A stretch of DNA of 64,000 bases from an uncultured Saprospiraceae bacterium (GCA_937959115.1 CALGAW010000004.1:39613-103612), one strand, 5' to 3'. Counted from the stretch's first letter, positions 17,684 through 26,907 are shown. Made by a program: numbers and translations. Notes: generated by a model not told the origin, from the sequence alone.

Positions 17684-18910
17684 ATGCCAAACGTATCAAA
17701 AAGAGGAGAGAATATCGCCGCCTCACCAATCCGTAAACTTGTCCCTTTTGCAGATGAAGCAAAACGAAAAGGCAAGCACATCTACCACTTAAATATCGGT
17801 CAGCCTGATATTCTTACGCCACCTTCAGCAATCAAAGCAGTACAAGAAGCTGATATGCAAGTTTTAGCATACAGTCATTCAGCTGGTTTTGAATCTTATC
17901 GCCGAAAACTGGTCGGTTATTATGAGAAATTTGGGGTAACAATTGATCACAATGACTTAATCATCACAACAGGCGCATCAGAAGCAATTTTGTTTGGAAT
18001 GATGTCATGCCTAGATTCAGGTGATGAAGTTATTGTCCCTGAACCGTTTTATGCGAATTACAACGGATTCTCCACAGCAGGAGGTATTGTTGTTAAACCG
18101 ATTACTGCTCGTATTGAAAACGATTTTGCCTTGCCTCCCATTGCAGATTTCGAAAAGTGCATCACTTCTAAAACCAAGGCGATCCTTATTTGTAATCCCT
18201 CAAACCCAACTGGCTACTTGTATTCTAAAGAGGAACTGTTGGCGCTTAAGGAGATTGCTTTAAAGCACAACTTGTTCCTATTTGCGGATGAAGTGTACCG
18301 AGAGTTCTGTTACGATGGTAAAGAATATACTTCCATCCTTACGATTGACGGACTAGAAGACCATGTTGTTGTGTTTGATTCCATCTCCAAGCGCTTTAGT
18401 GCCTGTGGAGCAAGAATAGGGATGATTGTCAGCAAAAACAAATCAGTGATCAGTACTGCAATGAAATTTGCTCAAGCGCGTCTCAGTCCTCCAACATTAG
18501 CTCAAATCCTAGGAGAAGCAACTTTAGACGTCCCTCAGTCCTATTTAGACAAGAGTATCACCGAATATAATGAGCGACGTGAGTTGTTGATTGCCCGCTT
18601 GCAAGAAATGGATCATGTCGTTTGTCCAAAACCGACTGGTGCCTTCTACGCCTTCGCTAAATTACCGATTGACAACGCTGATCGGTTTTGCCGATGGCTA
18701 CTAGAGGAGTTTGAGTACAATGGTGCAAGTGTGATGCTAGCCCCGGGTACTGGATTTTATTATTCTAAGGGGTTAGGACAACAGGAAGTTCGTATGGCCT
18801 ATGTCTTAAACAAGAATGATCTCAATAAAGCAATGGACTGCCTGCAGGAAGCATTGAAAGTTTACCCTGGCAGAACCGTTGATGCAATAAAACAAAGTTT
18901 AAACAGCTAA
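17684..18910 (+). CDS. Pyridoxal-phosphate aminotransferase, class I
   Basis: A 408-residue fold-type I aminotransferase. It begins with the typical MPNVSKRGENIAASPIRKLV and HLNIGQPDILTPP. Seen are TTGASEAILFGMMSC (cofactor phosphate region, about 95), CNPSNPTGYLYSKEEL (about 170), FADEVYREFCYDG (Asp and Tyr contacts, about 203) and the Schiff-base Lys in FDSISKRFSACGARIGM (near 233). The family covers aspartate, aromatic and N-acetyl-diaminopimelate-type enzymes; the substrate is not clear. It is cytosolic and transcribed alone. Confidence 0.88.
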   Translation: MPNVSKRGENIAASPIRKLVPFADEAKRKGKHIYHLNIGQPDILTPPSAIKAVQEADMQVLAYSHSAGFESYRRKLVGYYEKFGVTIDHNDLIITTGASEAILFGMMSCLDSGDEVIVPEPFYANYNGFSTAGGIVVKPITARIENDFALPPIADFEKCITSKTKAILICNPSNPTGYLYSKEELLALKEIALKHNLFLFADEVYREFCYDGKEYTSILTIDGLEDHVVVFDSISKRFSACGARIGMIVSKNKSVISTAMKFAQARLSPPTLAQILGEATLDVPQSYLDKSITEYNERRELLIARLQEMDHVVCPKPTGAFYAFAKLPIDNADRFCRWLLEEFEYNGASVMLAPGTGFYYSKGLGQQEVRMAYVLNKNDLNKAMDCLQEALKVYPGRTVDAIKQSLNS

Positions 18911-18924
18911 AAGTGATGCGGTAA

Positions 18925-18943
18925 GGGCGAATTGGATTTGCCC
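18925..18943. repeat. REP-like palindrome, degenerate copy 1
   Basis: GGGCGAATTGGATTTGCCC is an imperfect inverted repeat. A second related palindrome, GGGCGAATTACAATTCGAC, occurs at 19767-19785. Both look like decayed forms of the core GGGCGAATTnnAATTCGCCC and both lie after the 3' end of a gene. Confidence 0.5.
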
Positions 18944-19045
18944 ATCTTGCCTACTGCTGAAAAGGAGTAATTGAAGGCATATCCATCCAGGAGAGTAGTA
19001 GCAGAAAACAAAATTCAAGAATTGACAAAATATTCGCTTTTCCCT

Positions 19046-19074
19046 TTTGGGTCTAAATTATTCTTATATCTTTG
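19046..19074 (+). promoter_or_regulatory. Promoter of the small barrel protein gene
   Basis: TTTG (19046-19049), a 17-nt spacer and TATCTTTG (19067-19074) match TTTG/TAnnTTTG. The ATG is 56 nt downstream. Confidence 0.65.
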
Positions 19075-19130
19075 CGGTCTAATTTATACTTAATAAGTAT
19101 AAGATTTTTTTAACTCTAAAAAAACAAATT

Positions 19131-19664
19131 ATGAAAACTGTAAAAAGTTTATTAGTCCTTTCTTTGCTATTATTCACGCAAATTGTATTTAGCCAAGTTA
19201 CTTTCTCACATGCTGCTGGAGCATCATTTTACGTTGGTGGTCAAGCTTCAGCACCTGGAATCATGTATTCACCTAGAGTAAACATTTTGGAAATAAGCGA
19301 TGCCCTTTCCTTCTCTCTAGGTACACATCTTGGGCTCGGACTTACGTTCAATTCTCAGGAAGGTGCTAGTTCTTTTGCACTTGATATTCCTTTAGTTGCT
19401 GAATTAAATTTTGGATCTAAGGCTACTCCTGAAAATGAAGAATCTTTTGGTGGGTTTGTTGGAGCCGGTTATGGAATTAGTAAGATTGGCTCTGCAGGTG
19501 CCTTTGGTGCTGACTCTAACGATGCTTCTGGTCCAGTATTTAATGCTGGAATTCGAACGGTTATTGCAAATATTCCTGTCGGTCTTAGAGCATCATTTTT
19601 GTTAAACTTAAAGTCCGGATATAAAAGTGTATTTGGAATTGGTGCTTTCTATACGTTCCGATAG
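19131..19664 (+). CDS. Small outer-membrane beta-barrel-like protein
   Basis: The 177 residues start with a signal peptide (MKTVKSLLVLSLLLFTQIVF, cleaved after about residue 21). The rest is a series of short amphipathic strands rich in Gly, Ala and Ser, such as FSLGTHLGLGLTF and GGFVGAGYGISKIG, ending FGIGAFYTFR with the C-terminal aromatic expected of outer-membrane barrels. No specific family is recognised. A promoter and a strong terminator make it a single-gene unit. Confidence 0.75.
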   Translation: MKTVKSLLVLSLLLFTQIVFSQVTFSHAAGASFYVGGQASAPGIMYSPRVNILEISDALSFSLGTHLGLGLTFNSQEGASSFALDIPLVAELNFGSKATPENEESFGGFVGAGYGISKIGSAGAFGADSNDASGPVFNAGIRTVIANIPVGLRASFLLNLKSGYKSVFGIGAFYTFR

Positions 19665-19686
19665 TTTATATCAAGGAATCAATACT

Positions 19687-19730
19687 AAAATACCTGGTAG
19701 ATCTAATAGAATTTACCAGGTATTTTTTTT
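19687..19730 (+). terminator. Intrinsic terminator after the small barrel gene
   Basis: AAAATACCTGGTA (19687-19699) pairs perfectly with TACCAGGTATTTT (19714-19726), followed by further T to 19730. Confidence 0.88.
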
Positions 19731-19766
19731 GTTATCATTTATTTGAGCATTAAAAAGCCTGTGTAT

Positions 19767-19785
19767 GGGCGAATTACAATTCGAC
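19767..19785. repeat. REP-like palindrome, degenerate copy 2
   Basis: GGGCGAATTACAATTCGAC is a near-perfect inverted repeat related to the element at 18925-18943. It sits between the convergent barrel and permease genes. Confidence 0.5.
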
Positions 19786-19799
19786 TGCAAAGAACCGCT

Positions 19800-20573
19800 T
19801 TAACCAAACACCCCAAACAACTTCAAATTGGCCATCACAATTATGAAGACTAATAATCGGTAGGTCCATTCATTGGCGTTAGCGCTTTTTGCTGCTAGGT
19901 TAATAGCAAGGAATGCACCTGTAAGTTGCCCCAAGGCGATAATGCCACCAAGCTTCCAGTTAACCAATCCGTTATATTGAAAGATCATCAGCACTACTGT
20001 CGTAAGTAGCAAGACAGCAATTACTTTAATTACATTGGCTGAAAAAAGGTCGAAACCATCAAGAAGTACTGCAATTACAAGAAAAAAGATACCCATTCCC
20101 ATCTGAATAAAACCAGCATAAAATCCAAGTAAAAGGTATAAGATGACTCGAAAGATGAAAGGGAGCTTACTTACCTTTTTTTCATTGTGCAACCAACGTT
20201 TAGGCCGAAGTAAGATGATCGGAAGCATTAGAAGCATAATGTATTTAAAAACACCCATAAATGCTTTGTCAGTCGTATAGAAAGCGGCTACTACAACACC
20301 ACACAGTCCACCAATCATTATGCAGGTAAGTATTAACTTTGATAAACTGTAATCAATCTTATCGTTTTTGCGAAACCCCAAATAAGCACCAATTGCAGCG
20401 CTTAGCACACCGACACGATTCGTCCCATTCGCGATATTGCCTGGTACGTCCAACACTTCAGTCAATATAGTTAGTGTAATGGCTGAACCATTTCCTGCAA
20501 GAGAATTGATAATACCTGCAAGAAATCCACCGATCAATGCGATTAGGTACTCAAGTAAGCCAGTTTCAATCAT
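19800..20573 (-). CDS. TSUP/TauE-SafE family membrane permease
   Basis: A 257-residue integral membrane protein with about eight hydrophobic segments. The N-terminal repeat contains IALIGGFLAGIINSLAGNGS (about 11-30) followed by NIANGTNRVGVLSAAIGAYL, the typical TSUP half-signature. The second half repeats the pattern around FYAGFIQMGMGIFFLVIAVL. Family members export sulfite, sulfoacetate or other organic anions; the substrate here is unknown. Its start overlaps the oxidoreductase gene by 8 bases, so it is the last gene of the ruvX-def operon. Confidence 0.88.
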   Translation of the reverse strand: MIETGLLEYLIALIGGFLAGIINSLAGNGSAITLTILTEVLDVPGNIANGTNRVGVLSAAIGAYLGFRKNDKIDYSLSKLILTCIMIGGLCGVVVAAFYTTDKAFMGVFKYIMLLMLPIILLRPKRWLHNEKKVSKLPFIFRVILYLLLGFYAGFIQMGMGIFFLVIAVLLDGFDLFSANVIKVIAVLLLTTVVLMIFQYNGLVNWKLGGIIALGQLTGAFLAINLAAKSANANEWTYRLLVFIIVMANLKLFGVFG

Positions 20574-22200
20574 CCGTTAAATTCAATTCTTTTCTAACCC
20601 GTTTTTCGATCATGCTTTGGCCGTTGCGTTTTAATAAGACTGATGTTGTAAAGACTGAAGAACTCAGGGCTCCAAGGACTCCAGCACAAATCAAATCTTG
20701 ACCAGTTAAGAACAGATTCTTGATCGGTGTTTGAACTCTAACAAACTTATGTGCAAATCGTTCTGGAGTTGGTGAAAGGCCATACATTTCGCCAGATTCA
20801 TAGTTCATAAAATGGCGGGTAGATAGTGGAGTGGAAAGCTCGTAAAAATCAATTTTACCTTTTAATTGTGGTTCTACAACGTACAACTCTTCCAGCAATC
20901 GTTGCGAAAACTCTTCTTTCAACGCGTTGTAGTCATCACCACGTTTTCGCCAACGTTCACCTTCCCATTCAGCAAATAATTTATAGGGAGCCATGGTAAT
21001 GATTTCAATTGTAGATTTACCAGGATATCGTTCTTCCCAAGTTGGATCTTTCGATGAAGGAAAGGAGATGTAAACTACTGGGAAATTAGCCTTTCGTGGA
21101 TTCGAAACATAATTAGCAACAGATTGGTCGTGATCCGTTCCCTTGTATATCCAATAGTTTGATTTGTTGAGCTTCAGGTTACTTGTTGTATCCGCAAGTC
21201 CAATGTGCAGGCACATATAGGAGGTAGAACGCTTTAATCCTTTCATCTTTTCCTGAACAGCATGCTTTAGTTGTAGTTGGCCTGGAAGCAATCGAGTAAA
21301 GGTGTTATATGTGCCAGCACTGCTCACAATCTTCTTTGCATAAAAGACTTTGTCATCAGCCATTCGAACACCAATAGCTTTATTATTTTTTACAACGATT
21401 TCGATGACTTCTGCATTCGATAGTACTTGTCCACCATTCCCAGTAATAACCTTACAGACAGAATCTGCAATTTGTCGACAGCCTCCAACGGGAAAGCAAG
21501 CACCGTGCATATAATGATTAACAACTGTACAGTGCATACCAAAGCTACTCTTGGCTGGTGGCTCACCATAGTTGCCATATTGGCCAGTAAGCACAGCAAT
21601 TAGGGTTGGGTTATCTGTTATTTCTTTTAGTACATCTATCGTTTTTCGTTCTGCGAAGGGGCGAAACCCTTTTTTCATCATATTCCCAAAAATCCTAGAC
21701 CAGAAAGAGGGTAGCATCCGCTCCGCATAGTAAAGTCGGTTTTCCTGAGAAGCTTTTTTTAACAGCACCATGTATTGATCAATCGATTCTTGGTCTTTTG
21801 GATCAGGGAAATACTGCTTCATCTGCTGCGTAAAGGCTTCAGGACCAGCTAAGAAATCGTATTGTTTTCCATCAATAATGATCTTGTCGTAGCACTTCGG
21901 CATCGGTTCCCATTGCATTGCACCATCAGTAATGTAGTGCCAGAGTTGGTACTCGAACCGTTTGGGATCCTTCATCATGCCAAGGTAGTGAATCCCCACA
22001 TCCCATTCATAGCCAGGACGTTTGAAGACGTGTGTATAGCCACCAATTGTATAGTGACGTTCCAGCATCAATACTTTTTGGCCTTCTTTTGCCATGATAG
22101 CGGCGACGCCCATCCCACTTATTCCAGAACCAATTACAATCAAATCAAATTTTTGATCTGTTAGGTCTGTCTGCTTGTATGATTGAGCGGTTTTAATCAT
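20566..22200 (-). CDS. RetSat/CrtI-like FAD-dependent oxidoreductase
   Basis: The 544 residues show an N-terminal FAD-binding motif DLIVIGSGISGMGVAAIMAK (about 19-38), the GG doublet in ERHYTIGGYTHVFKR, and WDVGIHYLGMM. The C-terminal part has GEMYGLSPTPERFAHKFVRV and a closing LFLTGQDLICAGVLGALSSS. This arrangement is that of phytoene-desaturase-like enzymes closest to all-trans-retinol 13,14-reductase. The substrate is probably a polyene or isoprenoid but cannot be deduced; no carotenoid genes are adjacent. It follows def by 13 bases and overlaps the permease gene. Confidence 0.85.
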   Translation of the reverse strand: MIKTAQSYKQTDLTDQKFDLIVIGSGISGMGVAAIMAKEGQKVLMLERHYTIGGYTHVFKRPGYEWDVGIHYLGMMKDPKRFEYQLWHYITDGAMQWEPMPKCYDKIIIDGKQYDFLAGPEAFTQQMKQYFPDPKDQESIDQYMVLLKKASQENRLYYAERMLPSFWSRIFGNMMKKGFRPFAERKTIDVLKEITDNPTLIAVLTGQYGNYGEPPAKSSFGMHCTVVNHYMHGACFPVGGCRQIADSVCKVITGNGGQVLSNAEVIEIVVKNNKAIGVRMADDKVFYAKKIVSSAGTYNTFTRLLPGQLQLKHAVQEKMKGLKRSTSYMCLHIGLADTTSNLKLNKSNYWIYKGTDHDQSVANYVSNPRKANFPVVYISFPSSKDPTWEERYPGKSTIEIITMAPYKLFAEWEGERWRKRGDDYNALKEEFSQRLLEELYVVEPQLKGKIDFYELSTPLSTRHFMNYESGEMYGLSPTPERFAHKFVRVQTPIKNLFLTGQDLICAGVLGALSSSVFTTSVLLKRNGQSMIEKRVRKELNLTDD

Positions 22201-22213
22201 GGAAGCCGAATGG

Positions 22214-22774
22214 TTATCGTTTAGTATTAAACTTTATTTTGTAATCGACTTCAATGAGTCCCTGGCGCACTTTTTCCAATTTGCGCTTGACCATTCTTTT
22301 TTTGATTGGTTTCAAGTAATCTACAAACAGTTTTCCTTCTATATGATCATACTCATGTTGGATGACTCTTGCGTTCAGCCCTTCATAAATCTCATCATAC
22401 TTCTTCCAGTTTTCGTCGAAGTAGGTGATTCTAATTTGAGGTTTTCTAGTCACATCACCTCTAATGCTAGGAATACTTAGGCAACCTTCCTCGTAATCCC
22501 ACGCCTTACCCGTTTCTGCAGTGATTTTAGCATTGATAAATGCTTTTTTTATGCCTTTATCTTCTTCTCCTTTCTCCATACTTTGGATGGTATCTACCAC
22601 AAATATACGTAGCGATTTTCCTACTTGCGGACCAGCGAGACCTACACCATCAGCGGCATACATAGTTTCAAACATGTCTTCCACCAATTTAGGTAGGTTT
22701 TCAAAATCATCTTCAATATCATCAGCTACTTTCCTTAAAACTGGGTAGCCATAACCAAAAATTGGTAATATCAT
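22214..22774 (-). CDS. def: Peptide deformylase
   Basis: Removes the N-formyl group from nascent proteins. All three metal-site motifs are present: GVGLAGPQVGKSLRIFV (motif 1), EEGCLSIPSIRGDV with the ligand Cys (motif 2) and QHEYDHIEGKLFVDYL, the HExxH variant HEYDH (motif 3). The 186-residue length is normal and the protein starts MILPIFGYGYPVLRK. It lies 2 bases after ruvX, a pairing common in Bacteroidota. Confidence 0.97.
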   Translation of the reverse strand: MILPIFGYGYPVLRKVADDIEDDFENLPKLVEDMFETMYAADGVGLAGPQVGKSLRIFVVDTIQSMEKGEEDKGIKKAFINAKITAETGKAWDYEEGCLSIPSIRGDVTRKPQIRITYFDENWKKYDEIYEGLNARVIQHEYDHIEGKLFVDYLKPIKKRMVKRKLEKVRQGLIEVDYKIKFNTKR

Positions 22775-22776
22775 AA

Positions 22777-23190
22777 CTATCTAATTGACTCCATATAATC
22801 TTGTAAAATGAGTGTGGCGCTTATTTTGTCTACCAAACCCTTGTCTTGTCTTTTTTTCTTTTTAGCACCGCTTTGACGAATAATCTGAACAGCATCCTTA
22901 GAGGTAAATCGTTCATCTACACGTTCAATTGACGCATCAGGACATATTTCCTTTACTTTTCTAATAAAACCAACAATGAGATGTTCAATTTTACCAGGTT
23001 CATTATTCTTTGTGAATGGCTGACCAACTACAATGCAATCGATCGGTTCTTCTTTTGAATACTTAGCGATAAAATCTAATAGAGAGGGAGTCGAAACAGT
23101 ATCTAGTCCGCTCGCAATGATTTTTAGCGGGTCTGAAACTGCGATTCCGCAGCGCTTTGTGCCGTAATCTATACTCATTATTCTGCCCAT
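22777..23190 (-). CDS. ruvX: YqgF/RuvX, putative pre-16S rRNA nuclease
   Basis: A 137-residue RNase H-fold protein. The first strand MGRIMSIDYGTKRCGIAVSD carries the catalytic Asp. IDCIVVGQPFTKNNEPG (about 50-66) and the ERVDERFTSKDA segment (about 95-106) with the family Asp/Glu residues are intact. RuvX is implicated in 16S rRNA 5' maturation. The MGRI start is chosen because it is the usual N-terminus in Bacteroidota and because a TAnnTTTG element lies 4 nt upstream. It is divergent from tex, itself a protein with a YqgF-like domain. Confidence 0.93.
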   Translation of the reverse strand: MGRIMSIDYGTKRCGIAVSDPLKIIASGLDTVSTPSLLDFIAKYSKEEPIDCIVVGQPFTKNNEPGKIEHLIVGFIRKVKEICPDASIERVDERFTSKDAVQIIRQSGAKKKKRQDKGLVDKISATLILQDYMESIR

Positions 23191-23194
23191 TGCG

Positions 23195-23202
23195 CAAAGA
23201 TA
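23195..23202 (-). promoter_or_regulatory. -7 element 4 nt before the ruvX start
   Basis: The minus strand reads TATCTTTG, a full TAnnTTTG match, then CGCA and the ATG. The ruvX-def operon mRNA is therefore predicted to be leaderless. Confidence 0.6.
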
Positions 23203-23376
23203 ATATAAAATTTGGGTTAAGTAATACTTGTTGAATTAGATGTAAAATTCTACAAACAATTACTTAGACAAGCTGAATCCAAGAAAGCCACAAATAAAAT
23301 ACAGATGAAGCAGAACAGCTAAATTATAATTACTATTTTCGCTATCCGTTTTCAAGAAAACTCGTAAACAGAAAAA

Positions 23377-25506
23377 ATGGATCTAAACTATAGCCGTAAG
23401 ATTGCCAGCTCCCTCAACCTAAGTCAACGTTTTGTAGAAAACGTGCTTAAGCTACTCGAAGAAGGGGCAACAGTGCCATTTATCGCTCGATACCGGAAAG
23501 AGATGACAGGCAGTATGGATGAAGTAAACATCATTGATGTACGAGATTTAGCTGCAAAGCTAAAAGAGCTTGATAAACGCAGGGAAACAATTTTAAATTC
23601 CATAGAAGAACAAGGAAAGCTTACCCCTGATCTAAAAGCAAAGATTGACCGAGCAACAACGATTACTGAACTAGAAGATCTGTATCTACCATACAAGCAA
23701 AAAAGAAAAACAAGAGCATCTATTGCAATAAGCAAGGGACTAGAACCTTTGGCTAAACAGTTGATGGCTCAAAACTCCAATGACACACGGCACTTGGCTC
23801 AACGCTTTGTACGTGGTGAGGTTGAATCTGTAGATGATGCACTGAAAGGAGCAAGAGACATCATTGCCGAATGGGTAAACGAAAATGCAGGTTCTAGAAA
23901 TGTGATTCGGCGTTTATTTGGAAAAAAAGCCACCGTTCAAGCAAAAATGGTCAAGGGAAAAGAAGAGTCGGGCGCTAAGTTTCGCGATTACTTTAAATTT
24001 GAGGAACCACTTTATAAGTGTCCATCTCATCGATTTCTTGCGATTAGAAGGGGAGAGGAAGAAGGTATCCTAAAAGTAAGCATAACACCACCTGAAGAGG
24101 ATGCTATCGATTTGCTAGATCGTTTTTATGTAAAAGGAAACAACGATTCAGGAGATCAAGTTTTCGAAGCGGTAAAAGATGGCTACAAACGACTGATGCG
24201 CCCCTCCATAGAAACAGAATTTAGAAAATCGTCCAAAGAAAAGGCAGACCTAGAAGCAATTCAAGTGTTTGCGGAAAATTTAAGACAACTCCTACTTGCT
24301 GCACCTCTTGGACAAAAGCGGGTTTTGGCTATCGATCCAGCTTATCGGACAGGTTGTAAAATAGTTTGCTTAAACGAACAAGGAGATTTGTTGCACAACA
24401 CAACAATCTACCCTCATGCGCCGCAAAATCAATACCATCAGTCTCAAGAAGCACTAAGGCATCTGATTGATCATTATAATATTGATGCGATTGCAGTCGG
24501 GAATGGCACTGCAAGCAGAGAATCTGAGCAACTAGCGCGCAGTGTAACGAAAGACTCTTCCAATGTAGAGGTGTTTATGGTCAGCGAGAACGGAGCATCT
24601 GTGTACTCAGCTTCTGCAGTAGCTAGAGCCGAATTTCCTGATAAGGACGTGACTGTACGCGGTGCCGTTTCAATTGGTCGAAGATTGATGGATCCTCTAG
24701 CAGAATTAGTAAAGATCGATCCAAAATCTATTGGAGTTGGTCAATACCAGCATGATGTAGACCAGAAACAGCTGAAGCTAAGTCTAGATAATGTTGTAGA
24801 AAGTTGTGTAAATCGAGTTGGTGTCAACCTAAATACCGCAAGCAAGCATTTACTGACCTATGTCTCTGGTCTTGGGCCAAAATTAGCACAATCCATCGTT
24901 GACTATCGTGCGGAAAACGGTTCATTTGCCAATCGTAATCAGTTAAAGAAGGTGCCTAGGCTCGGAGCAAAAGCCTTTGAGCAGAGTGCTGGTTTCCTTA
25001 AGATATTAGATGGGAATCAACCGTTAGATCAGTCAAGCGTTCACCCAGAAACCTATGGAATTGTCAAGCAAATGGCCAAAGATGTCGGATGCAGTGTTAG
25101 CGAATTGCTTAGCTCTCCTGAAAACCGTAGGCAGATTTCGCTTAATAAATATGTGAGCGGGACTGTAGGCCTTCCAACTCTAAAGGATATTCTAAAGGAA
25201 TTGGAAAAACCAGGACTTGATCCTCGTGGGGCAGCAGCCTCTTTTTCTTTTTCAGATTTGATTCAGAAAATAGAAGATGTTTCTGCTGGTATGGTGGTGC
25301 CTGGAATTGTTACAAATATCACCAAGTTTGGCTGTTTTGTAGATATTGGCGTAAAGCAAGACGGTCTCGTTCACATCAGCCAATTGGCTAATAAATTTGT
25401 CCGTGATCCTAGTGAAGTCGTCAAACTGCATCAGCAGGTAGAAGTAAAAGTAATGGAAGTAGATATAGCAAGACAACGGATTAACCTAAGTATGAAAGAC
25501 GTATGA
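23377..25506 (+). CDS. tex: Tex-family RNA-binding transcription accessory protein
   Basis: The 709 residues show the full Tex layout: an N-terminal helical part with GATVPFIARYRKEMTGSMDE (about 30-49), a YqgF-like RNase H fold (RVLAIDPAYRTGCKIVCL, about 313-330), helix-hairpin-helix units (VSGLGPKLAQSIVDYR and LKKVPRLGAKAFEQ, about 500-540) and a C-terminal S1 domain (about 640-709) with TKFGCFVDIGVKQDGLVHIS. Tex binds nucleic acids and is linked to transcription, related to eukaryotic Spt6. The stop overlaps the next start as ATGA. Confidence 0.95.
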   Translation: MDLNYSRKIASSLNLSQRFVENVLKLLEEGATVPFIARYRKEMTGSMDEVNIIDVRDLAAKLKELDKRRETILNSIEEQGKLTPDLKAKIDRATTITELEDLYLPYKQKRKTRASIAISKGLEPLAKQLMAQNSNDTRHLAQRFVRGEVESVDDALKGARDIIAEWVNENAGSRNVIRRLFGKKATVQAKMVKGKEESGAKFRDYFKFEEPLYKCPSHRFLAIRRGEEEGILKVSITPPEEDAIDLLDRFYVKGNNDSGDQVFEAVKDGYKRLMRPSIETEFRKSSKEKADLEAIQVFAENLRQLLLAAPLGQKRVLAIDPAYRTGCKIVCLNEQGDLLHNTTIYPHAPQNQYHQSQEALRHLIDHYNIDAIAVGNGTASRESEQLARSVTKDSSNVEVFMVSENGASVYSASAVARAEFPDKDVTVRGAVSIGRRLMDPLAELVKIDPKSIGVGQYQHDVDQKQLKLSLDNVVESCVNRVGVNLNTASKHLLTYVSGLGPKLAQSIVDYRAENGSFANRNQLKKVPRLGAKAFEQSAGFLKILDGNQPLDQSSVHPETYGIVKQMAKDVGCSVSELLSSPENRRQISLNKYVSGTVGLPTLKDILKELEKPGLDPRGAAASFSFSDLIQKIEDVSAGMVVPGIVTNITKFGCFVDIGVKQDGLVHISQLANKFVRDPSEVVKLHQQVEVKVMEVDIARQRINLSMKDV

Positions 25507-25964
25507 GTGCAAAGTATAGAAGATTATCAACAGAAGAGCTAGAAGAGTTGAAAGATGAATTTATCAAGTTTCTAGCTGCAAATACGATTACTGGTCCAGA
25601 TTGGACACGTATGAAGAAGGAGCAAACAGAAAAAGCGGAGGGCCTTATTGACACCTTTAGTGATGTAGTGATGCAGAAGGTACTAGAAAAGATTAAATAT
25701 GTGGAGCACAGACAACCAAATGCCTGGTGGGTATTCCATTGCAAAGAGACAACGATTGTCATGCTTCACATAACAAGTTCTGAAGACTCTGGCATCGATT
25801 TTACAAATGCGGATAGTCTAGAGCAAATCGAGGATGTTTCTGTTTCTGTTAATCGCGCCGAAAAGGAATATAACTCCACTCGCGAACAGGAAGTATTTGA
25901 TATGTTGCAAAAAGGATGTGTTATTACAGATGATCGATTGTTTAAGGTTTTAGAGCAGGAATAG
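25503..25964 (+). CDS. Small conserved Bacteroidota protein (DUF6495-like)
   Basis: A 153-residue acidic, soluble protein whose ATG overlaps the tex stop by 4 bases, so it is translationally coupled to tex. The N-terminal pattern YRRLSTEELEELKDEFIKFL, ITGPDWTRMKK and the middle IKYVEHRQPNAWWVFHC resemble a Bacteroidota-restricted family I recall as DUF6495; I am only moderately sure of the family number. No catalytic motif is apparent. Coupling to tex suggests a role in the same nucleic-acid process, which is inference. Confidence 0.75.
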   Translation: MSAKYRRLSTEELEELKDEFIKFLAANTITGPDWTRMKKEQTEKAEGLIDTFSDVVMQKVLEKIKYVEHRQPNAWWVFHCKETTIVMLHITSSEDSGIDFTNADSLEQIEDVSVSVNRAEKEYNSTREQEVFDMLQKGCVITDDRLFKVLEQE

Positions 25965-26156
25965 CTATCATTAATTATGCACAAGCATCAACTAATGTTG
26001 GAGTAAGAGAATTCTTGATTCAGCTCATCCGACGTGATAAGAGTCTTTTTGAGCTTAACAGTTTGTAGGTGATTCACAAGTCCGAAAGACAATAACAAAC
26101 TGCTAATTACTAAGTACTAATCACTCATAAAAACAAAATTAGGTCTGATTTGACAT

Positions 26157-26184
26157 AAAAAAACCGGGAAACAAGTTTCCCGGT
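26157..26184 (-). terminator. Intrinsic terminator of the FKBP gene
   Basis: ACCGGGAAAC (26163-26172) pairs perfectly with GTTTCCCGGT (26175-26184) with a 2-nt top loop (effectively 4 nt). On the minus strand the stem is followed by a run of T, and it lies 25 bases after the FKBP stop codon. Confidence 0.88.
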
Positions 26185-26208
26185 GATTAAATATCGAGTG
26201 ATTTATCT

Positions 26209-26907
26209 TTATTCTCCAATTTTGAGTAGCTCTACCTCGAAGATCAGTGTTTCGTGTGGTCCGATAGAGCCACCAGCACCGCGCGCACCGTATGCAAGGT
26301 CGGAAGGCACAAAAAGTCTCCATTTAGAGCCAACAGGCATAAGTACAAGTGCTTCTTGCCAACCTTGTATAACTCCGTTTACTGGAAATGAAGCTGGCTC
26401 ACCTCGGTTCACAGAACTGTCAAACACAGTTCCATCAATTAGAGTACCATGATAGTGGGTAGTCACTTTATCTGTGCTAGCAGGTAGAGCACCATCTCCT
26501 TTTTTTAGGATTTCGTACTGAAGTCCACTAGGCAATGTTTCTACTTCTTTGCGCTTTTTGTTTTCTGCTAGGAACGCAAGTCCTTTTGCTTGTTGAGCCT
26601 TGGTCATGTGTTCATTGACCATTTGTGTCGCAGCTTGGGCATCCATTTTAGAAGTCCCATTTAATACTGCTTCAATACCTTTTTTCAGATCATCCAAATC
26701 AAGGTCGCTGATTTTTTGTTGCTTAAGGTTATTCCCTAAAACAATCCCAAATGCATAGCTGATAGAATCCATAGTGTTATTATCATTTTGAGATACCACA
26801 GTTGAAACCTTATCTTTTTTCTTTGTTCCTTTTTTCTTCTGTGAATATCCAGTTTGAATAGTAGCAATTATTAAAATAAAAGCCAAAAATACAATTTTAT
26901 AATTCAT
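26209..26907 (-). CDS. FKBP-type peptidyl-prolyl isomerase, exported
   Basis: Starting at the ATG at 26907 gives 232 residues. A longer frame from a TTG at 26934 would place extra residues before the signal peptide and its start would fall almost on the predicted transcription start. A signal peptide (MNYKIVFLAFILIIATIQTG) and a Lys-rich stretch precede a Mip/FkpA-type helical dimerisation domain (about 45-120) with YAFGIVLGNNLKQQ. The C-terminal FKBP domain (about 125-232) shows VTTHYHGTLIDGTVFDSS, VIQGWQEALVLMPVGSKW and the ending PHETLIFEVELLKI. It assists folding in the periplasm. Confidence 0.93.
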   Translation of the reverse strand: MNYKIVFLAFILIIATIQTGYSQKKKGTKKKDKVSTVVSQNDNNTMDSISYAFGIVLGNNLKQQKISDLDLDDLKKGIEAVLNGTSKMDAQAATQMVNEHMTKAQQAKGLAFLAENKKRKEVETLPSGLQYEILKKGDGALPASTDKVTTHYHGTLIDGTVFDSSVNRGEPASFPVNGVIQGWQEALVLMPVGSKWRLFVPSDLAYGARGAGGSIGPHETLIFEVELLKIGE

